Assembly: GCF_023205015.1 (NCBI RefSeq)
Contig: NZ_CP096258.1
Location: forward strand, 806,001 to 870,000
From: Providencia rettgeri
Lineage (GTDB): Bacteria; Pseudomonadota; Gammaproteobacteria; Enterobacterales; Enterobacteriaceae
Direction of reading: 5' to 3'
Length of the DNA stretch: 64,000 nucleotides
This document shows, piece by piece, positions 34,503 through 41,756 of the stretch. The position numbers and the translations under genes were made by a program. The stretch's first letter is position 1. Each line of letters starts with the position of its first letter. The notes beneath the pieces were generated by a model, which saw only the letters and a program-made list of their open reading frames with translations, made no database searches and was not told the origin of the DNA.

Positions 34503-34671
34503 TTCCATGGTCAAATAGGCATTAGTAAGCTGCTATGGAACTGCTAGTTCTCAGAGTCTAGGACTCTAGGGCATGATGCGGTGAGAAGGATCTCAGCTGC
34601 TCAGTTCGGAAAGCATCCGACTAGCATCTTTAAGGAACCAAGCCCGCTCGCCAACAAAGAACGTGTCGTTC
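34503..34671 (+). other. Highly structured deoC leader
   Basis: A row of small perfect hairpins: TTCCAT/ATGGAA (34503-34508 and 34535-34540), GAACT/AGTTC (34538-34550), AGAGTC/GACTCT (34553-34567), TGAGA/TCTCA (34582-34595), GAACG/CGTTC (34659-34671). An 8-codon ORF (MELLVLRV, ATG at 34535) lies inside. Not a riboswitch class I recognise. Confidence 0.45.
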
Positions 34672-34699
34672 TGAAGAAATAACAACGTTGGAGAGTTAT

Positions 34700-35479
34700 A
34701 TGACTGATTTAAAAGCGGCCGCACAACGCGCGCTGTCCCTTATGGATTTAACCACTTTAAATGATGACGATACCGATGCGAAAGTCATTGCATTATGTCA
34801 TCAGGCGAAAAGCCCAGCAGGCAATACGGCTGCAATCTGTATTTATCCTCGTTTTATTCCAATTGCACGTAAAACATTACGTGAACAAGGCACTCCAGAT
34901 GTGCGTATTGCGACGGTCACAAATTTCCCACACGGTAACGATGATATTGATATCGCATTAGCTGAAACTAAAGCGGCGATTGCTTACGGTGCCGATGAAG
35001 TTGACGTCGTTTTCCCTTATCGCGCACTGATTGCGGGTAATGAGAAAATTGGTTTTGACTTAGTGAAAGCCTGTAAAGACGCCTGTGCAGCTGCCAATGT
35101 GTTGTTGAAAGTGATCATTGAAACAGGTGAATTAAAAGATGCAGCGTTAATCCGTAAAGCGTCTGAAATTTCGATTAAAGCAGGCGCTGATTTTATTAAA
35201 ACCTCTACGGGTAAAGTGCCTGTTAATGCAACTTTAGAAAGTGCAGAAATCATGATGCAAGTCATCCGTGATATGGGCGTTGAAAAAACAGTCGGTTTTA
35301 AACCGGCTGGTGGCGTCCGTACCGCAGAAGAAGCCGCAGAATACTTAGCATTAGCGGGACGAATTTTAGGTGACAATTGGGCTGATAGCCGCCACTTCCG
35401 TTTTGGGGCTTCTAGCTTATTAGCCAATTTATTAAATACGCTGGGTTTTGACGTTAAAAAATCAAGCAGCAGCTATTAA
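34700..35479 (+). CDS. deoC: Deoxyribose-phosphate aldolase
   Basis: From the ATG at 34700 (GGAGAG ribosome site) the protein has 259 residues, the same as E. coli DeoC. It cleaves deoxyribose 5-phosphate to glyceraldehyde 3-phosphate and acetaldehyde. Catalytic lysines are in KVIIETG and in DFIKTSTGK (Schiff-base Lys), and the phosphate-binding GFKPAGGVRT is intact. First gene of deoCABD. Confidence 0.97.
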   Translation: MTDLKAAAQRALSLMDLTTLNDDDTDAKVIALCHQAKSPAGNTAAICIYPRFIPIARKTLREQGTPDVRIATVTNFPHGNDDIDIALAETKAAIAYGADEVDVVFPYRALIAGNEKIGFDLVKACKDACAAANVLLKVIIETGELKDAALIRKASEISIKAGADFIKTSTGKVPVNATLESAEIMMQVIRDMGVEKTVGFKPAGGVRTAEEAAEYLALAGRILGDNWADSRHFRFGASSLLANLLNTLGFDVKKSSSSY

Positions 35480-35527
35480 TTTTCGCAATATTATTAGCCG
35501 ATAAATTCGACTTTAAAGGAGCATATT

Positions 35528-36850
35528 GTGTTTCTGGCACAAGAAATTATCCGTAAAAAACGCGATGGTAAGCCATTAAGTGAAGAAGAAATTCGTTTCT
35601 TTATCAATGGAGTTCGTGATAACTCAGTTTCAGAAGGTCAAATTGCTGCATTGGCAATGACTATCTATTTTAATGATATGACCATGCCTGAGCGTGTTGC
35701 ATTAACATTAGCAATGCGTGATTCAGGAACGGTTCTGAACTGGAAATCACTTAACCTCAACGGCCCATTAGTTGATAAACATTCAACGGGCGGCGTGGGT
35801 GATGTGACTTCACTGATGCTTGGTCCAATGGTTGCAGCGTGTGGCGGTTATGTACCGATGATCTCAGGCCGTGGTCTAGGCCACACCGGTGGGACATTAG
35901 ATAAGCTTGAAGCGATCCCTAATTTCGATATCTTCCCAGATGATGCCCGTTTTCGTGACATTATCAAAGATGTCGGGGTGGCAATTATTGGGCAAACTAA
36001 TTCATTGGCACCTGCTGATAAACGTTTTTATGCAACTCGTGATATTACTGCGACAGTGGACTCAATTCCGCTAATTACGGCTTCAATTTTAGGTAAAAAA
36101 CTGGCTGAAGGCCTTGATGCTCTAGTGATGGACGTTAAAGTCGGCTCTGGTGCATTTATGCCAACGTATGAGAAGTCAGAACAGCTAGCAGAGTCTATTG
36201 TTAAAGTGGCCAATGGGGCTGGCTGTAAAACGACCGCATTATTGACTGACATGAATGAAGTGTTGGCATCCAGTGCAGGTAACGCGGTTGAAGTTCGTGA
36301 AGCCGTTCAATTCTTAACGGGTGAATACCGTAATCCACGTCTTTATGAAGTTACCATGGCATTGTGCGTAGAAATGTTAGTGTCTGCTTCATTAGCTGCA
36401 AACCGTGAAGAAGCACGCCAAAAACTACAGGCGGTGTTGGATAATGGTAAAGCGGCAGAAGTGTTTGGTCGCATGGTTGCCGCTCAAAAAGGGCCTGTTG
36501 ATTTTGTTGAAAACTACAACAAATATCTGCCAACAGCGGTGCTGAGCAAAGCTGTTTATGCGCCACAAGACGGTATTATCACGCAAATGGATACACGTGC
36601 GCTGGGAATGTCTGTCGTCACTTTAGGTGGTGGTCGCCGTAAAGCAACAGATCCAATTGATTATAGCGTTGGTTTAAGTGATATCGCTGCATTAGGTGCC
36701 AAAGTGGATACTCAGACGCCACTGGCCATTATCCATGCAAATAGTGAAAAAGCGTGGGAAGAAGCGGCGAAAGAAGTGCGTGAAGCGATGGTGATTGGCG
36801 ACAAGGCACCTGAAGCGACACCTATGGTTTATCGCCAAATCAGCGAATAA
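35528..36850 (+). CDS. deoA: Thymidine phosphorylase
   Basis: A 440-residue enzyme, same length as E. coli DeoA, starting with GTG after GGAG. It splits thymidine or deoxyuridine with phosphate to the base and deoxyribose 1-phosphate. The signature DKHSTGGVGD and the following GRGLGHTGGT are intact. Second gene of the operon, 48 nt after deoC. Confidence 0.97.
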   Translation: MFLAQEIIRKKRDGKPLSEEEIRFFINGVRDNSVSEGQIAALAMTIYFNDMTMPERVALTLAMRDSGTVLNWKSLNLNGPLVDKHSTGGVGDVTSLMLGPMVAACGGYVPMISGRGLGHTGGTLDKLEAIPNFDIFPDDARFRDIIKDVGVAIIGQTNSLAPADKRFYATRDITATVDSIPLITASILGKKLAEGLDALVMDVKVGSGAFMPTYEKSEQLAESIVKVANGAGCKTTALLTDMNEVLASSAGNAVEVREAVQFLTGEYRNPRLYEVTMALCVEMLVSASLAANREEARQKLQAVLDNGKAAEVFGRMVAAQKGPVDFVENYNKYLPTAVLSKAVYAPQDGIITQMDTRALGMSVVTLGGGRRKATDPIDYSVGLSDIAALGAKVDTQTPLAIIHANSEKAWEEAAKEVREAMVIGDKAPEATPMVYRQISE

Positions 36851-36903
36851 TATAAATAGATTTTAGTGGTATATCGTATTTAAAAATACCGCAGGAGAAA
36901 AAT

Positions 36904-38127
36904 ATGAAACGCACATTTATTATGGTTTTGGATTCCTTTGGGATCGGAGCTGCACACGATGCACATAAATTCGGTGATGAGGGCTCAAATACGTTGGGTC
37001 ACATCGCAGATGCTTGCGCACGCGGCGAAGCGGATATTGGCCGTAAAGGGCCTCTGCATTTACCGAATTTAACAAAATTAGGTTTAGGTAAAGCAGGAGA
37101 GGAATCAAGCGGTTCATTCCCTGCGGGTCTTGATCCTAATGCAGAAATTATTGGCGCATATGGTTATGCGAGCGAAATTTCTTCGGGCAAAGATACGCCA
37201 TCAGGCCATTGGGAAATTGCGGGTGTGCCTGTGCTATTCGATTGGGGTTATTTCTCTGATGAAGAAAATAGCTTCCCACAAGAACTGTTGGACACTTTAG
37301 TTGAGAAAGCTAACTTACCGGGCTATTTAGGTAACTGCCATTCATCAGGTACAGTTATCCTTGACCAACTGGGTGAAGAGCACATGAAAACAGGGAAACC
37401 GATTTTCTATACCTCAGCAGACTCCGTTTTCCAAATTGCGTGTCACGAAGAAACTTACGGCTTAGATAAACTGTATGAGTTGTGTGAAATTGCGCGTGAA
37501 GAGTTAACTAAAGGCGGCTATAACATTGGTCGTGTTATCGCACGCCCATTCGTCGGTGATAAAGCGGGTAACTTCACACGTACAGGTAACCGCCATGACT
37601 TAGCGGTAGAGCCACCAGCACCAACGGTATTGAAAAAATTAGTTGATGAAAAACAAGGTGAAGTCGTTTCTATCGGTAAAATTGCGGATATTTATGCTCA
37701 CGTTGGTATCACTAAGAAAATCAAAGCGACTGGTATTGATGCCCTATTCGACGCCACAGTTGAAGAAATGAAACTGGCGGGTGATAACACTATCGTTTTC
37801 ACTAACTTTGTCGATTTTGACTCTGCATACGGCCACCGCCGTGATGTAGCGGGCTATGCCGCGGCGTTAGAATTATTCGACCGCCGTTTACCCGAGTTGA
37901 TGAAATTAGTTAAAGAAGACGACATTCTAATTTTAACGGCTGACCACGGTTGTGACCCAACTTGGCCAGGTACTGACCATACCCGTGAGCACATCCCAGT
38001 ATTGATCTATGGTCCAAAAGTGAAACCCGGTTCATTAGGTCATCGTGAAACCTTCGCAGACATTGGGCAAACAGTCGCTAAGTATTTTGATTTGTCGCCG
38101 ATGGATTATGGTAAACCAATGCTCTAA
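36904..38127 (+). CDS. deoB: Phosphopentomutase
   Basis: A 407-residue Mn-dependent enzyme, same length as in E. coli, converting (deoxy)ribose 1-phosphate to 5-phosphate. Metal ligands of the alkaline-phosphatase fold are visible in MVLDSFGIG, SGHWEIAG and LTADHGCDPTWPGTDHTREH. AGGAG ribosome site. It links deoA/deoD products to deoC. Confidence 0.97.
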   Translation: MKRTFIMVLDSFGIGAAHDAHKFGDEGSNTLGHIADACARGEADIGRKGPLHLPNLTKLGLGKAGEESSGSFPAGLDPNAEIIGAYGYASEISSGKDTPSGHWEIAGVPVLFDWGYFSDEENSFPQELLDTLVEKANLPGYLGNCHSSGTVILDQLGEEHMKTGKPIFYTSADSVFQIACHEETYGLDKLYELCEIAREELTKGGYNIGRVIARPFVGDKAGNFTRTGNRHDLAVEPPAPTVLKKLVDEKQGEVVSIGKIADIYAHVGITKKIKATGIDALFDATVEEMKLAGDNTIVFTNFVDFDSAYGHRRDVAGYAAALELFDRRLPELMKLVKEDDILILTADHGCDPTWPGTDHTREHIPVLIYGPKVKPGSLGHRETFADIGQTVAKYFDLSPMDYGKPML

Positions 38128-38130
38128 CAC

Positions 38131-38261
38131 CCATTACCCGTCATACTTTGAGCTGTAGCGGTGTTGGCTGCACAAAATCACCCTAATCACATACTTATGT
38201 ATGCTCATAGGGATGATTTTCTTTGCCGCCTAGCGACAACTCAAATTATTTAGGGTAATGG
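38131..38261. repeat. ERIC-like repeat between deoB and deoD
   Basis: An imperfect palindrome of about 130 bp with CATTACCC/GGGTAATG ends and the central CACATACTTATGTATGCTC typical of ERIC (intergenic repeat unit) elements. It splits the operon, and may act on the mRNA. Confidence 0.8.
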
Positions 38262-38371
38262 CGGGGAATTAAAAGTAATGGGCAAGGCTTTGCCGTCATA
38301 CTTTTTTAATAATAAGGTGGGAAACCACCTTATTAACTTAAAAATATTTAATCGTTTAAAGGGAAATAATC

Positions 38372-39088
38372 ATGGCAACTCCACATATTAATGCAGAAAT
38401 GGGTGATTTCGCTGATGTCGTTCTGATGCCAGGCGACCCATTACGTGCAAAATACATCGCTGAAACTTTCCTTCAGGATGTTCGCCAAGTGAATAATGTG
38501 CGTGGCATGTTAGGTTTTACAGGGACTTATAAAGGTCGTAAGATTTCTGTTATGGGTCACGGTATGGGTATCCCTTCATGCTCAATTTACGCGAAAGAGC
38601 TGATCACTGACTTCGGTGTGAAAGTGATTATTCGTGTTGGTTCATGTGGCGCAGTGATGGATGACGTAAAATTGCGTGATGTTGTGATTGGTATGGGCGC
38701 TTGTACTGATTCACGTGTTAACCGTCAACGTTTTAAAGAAAATGATTTTGCAGCGATTGCAGACTATGACTTAGTCCATAATGCGGTTGAAGCGGCAAAA
38801 GCAAGAAACGTGAATGTCCGTGTGGGTAACCTGTTCTCAGCAGACCTATTTTACTCACCAGATCCTGATATGTTCAAAGTGATGGAAAAATACGGCATTC
38901 TAGGTGTTGAAATGGAAGCAGCGGGTATTTATGGTGTTGCGGCTGAGTTTGGTGCGCGTGCATTAACGATTTGTACCGTTTCTGACCATATCAAAACTGG
39001 CGAACAAACGACGTCAGAAGAGCGTCAAACGACGTTCAATGAGATGATTGAAATTGCATTGGATTCCGTACTGTTAGGCGACAAATAG
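38372..39088 (+). CDS. deoD: Purine nucleoside phosphorylase
   Basis: A 238-residue enzyme, one shorter than E. coli DeoD, cleaving purine (deoxy)nucleosides with phosphate. Family elements MPGDPLRAKYIAE, GHGMGIPS, EMEAAGIYG and TVSDHI (catalytic Asp) are intact. It follows deoB after a 244-nt gap containing an ERIC-like repeat, so part of its expression may come from readthrough across a hairpin. Confidence 0.97.
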   Translation: MATPHINAEMGDFADVVLMPGDPLRAKYIAETFLQDVRQVNNVRGMLGFTGTYKGRKISVMGHGMGIPSCSIYAKELITDFGVKVIIRVGSCGAVMDDVKLRDVVIGMGACTDSRVNRQRFKENDFAAIADYDLVHNAVEAAKARNVNVRVGNLFSADLFYSPDPDMFKVMEKYGILGVEMEAAGIYGVAAEFGARALTICTVSDHIKTGEQTTSEERQTTFNEMIEIALDSVLLGDK

Positions 39089-39113
39089 TCGTTAGATGTT
39101 TTCATGATGCGCT

Positions 39114-39142
39114 AAAATGCCACCTATTGTGTGGCATTTTTT
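39114..39142 (+). terminator. Terminator of the deo operon
   Basis: AAAATGCCAC pairs with GTGGCATTTT over a 7-nt loop, followed by TT. Symmetric enough to serve the convergent acetyltransferase gene too. Confidence 0.85.
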
Positions 39143-39146
39143 ATCG

Positions 39147-39656
39147 CTATTTTTTGATCCTACTCATCACCACCGCATCAACGTATTCCCCATCACGAAA
39201 TGCATAATCTCTCATACGGCCTTCTAGTTCAAAGCCAAACTTTTCATATAGGCCAACGCCACTGCCATTTGCTGCAAACACTTCTAGCTCGATACGGCGT
39301 ACATTCAACCAGTTATCGCAGTAATCCACCATCACTTGCATCAGTTTGGAACCAATACCTTTACCTTGATGAGCTTCACTGACGGTAATACCGAAGGTAG
39401 CCACATGGCGGCGGCGTATTTGGCTTGGTTGGTTAATTACAAGTAAGCCCACAACGTCCTTATTGATGGTAGCAACAAATTGAGTGACGAGTGGATCATT
39501 TTCCCCAAGGCGAGCTTCCCATGTTTTTTCTGTTGGGTAAGGCAATTGTAAGGTGTTGGCATACGCAGAATAGTCAGCGTGCATTTGGGTGATTGCAGGC
39601 ACATCGTCCAGCGTTGCTCTACGGATAGTTACGTTGTTCATTACTTTACTCATCAT
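39147..39656 (-). CDS. GNAT acetyltransferase, AaaT/YhhY-like
   Basis: A 169-residue GNAT-family protein. The acetyl-CoA loop is seen as EAHQGKGIGSKLM, and the pattern NTLQLPYP ... CDNWLNVRRIEL ... YEKFGFELEG ... GEYVDAVVM follows E. coli YhhY (AaaT, an amino acid N-acetyltransferase) closely from memory. The start could be at the first, second or sixth Met. It is a single gene between deoD and an orphan gene; not at the E. coli position of yhhY. Confidence 0.8.
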   Translation of the reverse strand: MMSKVMNNVTIRRATLDDVPAITQMHADYSAYANTLQLPYPTEKTWEARLGENDPLVTQFVATINKDVVGLLVINQPSQIRRRHVATFGITVSEAHQGKGIGSKLMQVMVDYCDNWLNVRRIELEVFAANGSGVGLYEKFGFELEGRMRDYAFRDGEYVDAVVMSRIKK

Positions 39657-40007
39657 TGTCGTTTCTAGAATATATTAATCACATTAAAAATATATTATGT
39701 CAATGAGAAATAAGAGTTATCACATAAAAAACGATGGAATAAATTGAGTGTTTTGCAATCGCTATTTGATATAAAAAATAAATAGAAGCTTATACTATTA
39801 TGAGTAATTTAGTTTAAATTAATTTAGGGGTATGTCTGAATGCGTATTCTAGAATTTAACTTTCAATGTTTATAATTAGCATTTTTTATTAGTTAAATAT
39901 TAATAAAAATACAAATTATTTAAGTGGTAATTATTATATCACAGATGAGATTCATAACTTATTGAGATAAAATGGTTTTATTAACAATTGTAAATTAAGG
40001 GGAAGTC
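39657..40007. other. AT-rich intergenic region
   Basis: No gene or clear signal is seen. The sequence is strongly AT-rich with many short A/T tracts. It continues into the AT-rich gene downstream and could be a target of H-NS-type silencing; that is inferred only from composition. Confidence 0.4.
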
Positions 40008-41687
40008 ATGAGTCTTGAAAAATACGGTTCTGGAAAAATTGATTATTCCCGAAGTGGAATTGATTTAACTAATAAAATAATTGGTTATTGTTCTAGTCAT
40101 CAATTGATAGGAAGTGCTGATGTGTTGTTGGGGAATTACTTTCATAATAATATCTCAAAAATTATTGTGCAGGTTGATGCTAAAAAATATTATAAATTAA
40201 TAGGTAATATAAATAAATCGCTTCATAGTGAGAGTATTAAGTCTCAAGATTTTTGCGATGACATCCGAAGTATTATTATTGAACATGCAAAAAAATTAAG
40301 GCCGAATGATAATAAGGATTACTCGAGTTTAATTAAAAAATCAAAAGATATTAATACCAAAAAACATTCATTATGCGAAGCTATTTCACTCAAAGTGAAA
40401 AATAAATCTATTGATGAGAAATCAATTAAAAAGATTGATGAAATCGTGAGGAATGTAAAAAAAGTAATGTTGAATGAAGAATTTAAATCAACATTGCTTG
40501 AAGCTCAAGTTTTAGCATTAAGCTGTAGAAGTAAAACCGTTTATGAAATGATAAACAAAGTTTTAGCTCCGCATATCGAAACTAAAGAACAATATCAACA
40601 TCCTGTGGGTTCAAATACTCAGTTAGTTCAGCAGAATGCTGAAACTTCTCGAGCTGATAAAGACAAGCTCCTAGAGAGTAAAGGAAATATACCAGTAACA
40701 CCAGAAGAAACAATGATACATAACGAGGTAAGTGACGAAACCAAAAAAGGAGGTACTTTGGAACAAGGGCTTACTTCCTATGTGTACGATAGTGATTTAT
40801 CTAATCAGGAACTAAAAGAAATTGTGCCAATAGAAATTAATTCTATAAATAATGAATCTATAGAAAAGATGGAACACAGAAAAGGGCGGGTTGATAAACT
40901 GAATATTGCGGTAGTTAGGGATAAAATAAATAGTATTACCAAGGGGGCAATAAGAAAAAATAAATTAAGTCAGCTTGAACCAAGTGAAGAAGAACCTAAA
41001 TTTCAAAAAATCCTTTCTAGTCATTCGATAGAGGAATCGATTAAAATTAAATTGCCTTTTAATAGGATCTCGATAAGGTCATTAAGCTTAATTGAGTCTA
41101 AAATTAAGTCGAGATTTAATAAATTAAAGTCAAGTGAAACCCCTGAGCTATTTGAAAAAGAAATGTTCGATGCACAGGAAATACTAAAAAAATACGATAA
41201 TAAATTGGTTTGTGAAAAAATTAATAATATTATTGATAAATATTTGGATAAACATGAGTTATATATTAGAAAGAATAATAGTCCGAATAGTCGAATTTGC
41301 TATGCCATAAACTCCGTGTTTGAGTTACAGGATATTACACAACGTAAATTAGATGAATTTAAAATGGCAATTATAGATTGCTTGAAAAAAGAACCAATTG
41401 AAGATATTTTAAATTCTTCATCCGATTTAATGCGAAAAGTATCACGTTATACTCATAAAAACATTGCGGATAAGGTTAATGTTTTCATAAACGATTATTC
41501 AATGGATAGAGTGAAAGAATTGAATAGAAATGAAAAATTCAGTGTTGCAAGTAAGATAGAGTTATTGGAACCTGAAAAAAATAGAGATATGGAAGAGTTA
41601 ATGAAGGATATGAGTTTAAAAAAAATAATTTCACATGTATTCAGTCGAATGATTAATAATATACGAAAGCTATTTTCCAAAAATTAA
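40008..41687 (+). CDS. Orphan repeat protein, AT-rich gene
   Basis: A 559-residue Lys/Asn/Ile/Ser-rich protein of unknown function; no signal peptide, no membrane segment. By eye it has four divergent helical repeats of about 55 residues at roughly 84-138, 142-195, 361-418 and 444-503, each ending in a pattern like V-x-x-x-I-N-x-x-I/L (YEMINKVLAP, CEKINNIIDK, ADKVNVFIND). Residues 200-350 form a polar, Glu/Lys-rich linker. The gene is much richer in A+T than its neighbours and has a GGGGA ribosome site. It sits alone between conserved genes, which suggests horizontal acquisition. A secreted effector or toxin is possible, but nothing proves it. Confidence 0.7.
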   Translation: MSLEKYGSGKIDYSRSGIDLTNKIIGYCSSHQLIGSADVLLGNYFHNNISKIIVQVDAKKYYKLIGNINKSLHSESIKSQDFCDDIRSIIIEHAKKLRPNDNKDYSSLIKKSKDINTKKHSLCEAISLKVKNKSIDEKSIKKIDEIVRNVKKVMLNEEFKSTLLEAQVLALSCRSKTVYEMINKVLAPHIETKEQYQHPVGSNTQLVQQNAETSRADKDKLLESKGNIPVTPEETMIHNEVSDETKKGGTLEQGLTSYVYDSDLSNQELKEIVPIEINSINNESIEKMEHRKGRVDKLNIAVVRDKINSITKGAIRKNKLSQLEPSEEEPKFQKILSSHSIEESIKIKLPFNRISIRSLSLIESKIKSRFNKLKSSETPELFEKEMFDAQEILKKYDNKLVCEKINNIIDKYLDKHELYIRKNNSPNSRICYAINSVFELQDITQRKLDEFKMAIIDCLKKEPIEDILNSSSDLMRKVSRYTHKNIADKVNVFINDYSMDRVKELNRNEKFSVASKIELLEPEKNRDMEELMKDMSLKKIISHVFSRMINNIRKLFSKN

Positions 41688-41716
41688 TGGTTAATTTTAT
41701 TTATGTAAAAATAGAC

Positions 41717-41748
41717 AAATTAGCCCGTTGTATTTACGGGCTAATTTT
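41717..41748. terminator. Bidirectional terminator between the orphan gene and pqqL
   Basis: AAATTAGCCCGT pairs with ACGGGCTAATTT with A and T tracts on both sides, serving both convergent genes. Confidence 0.9.
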
Positions 41749-41756
41749 TACTCATA

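Noticed and set aside
34535..34561. Mini-ORF MELLVLRV as a proven leader peptide
   Set aside because: It lacks a clear ribosome site and contains stem sequences that explain the codons; kept only as part of the structured-leader finding.
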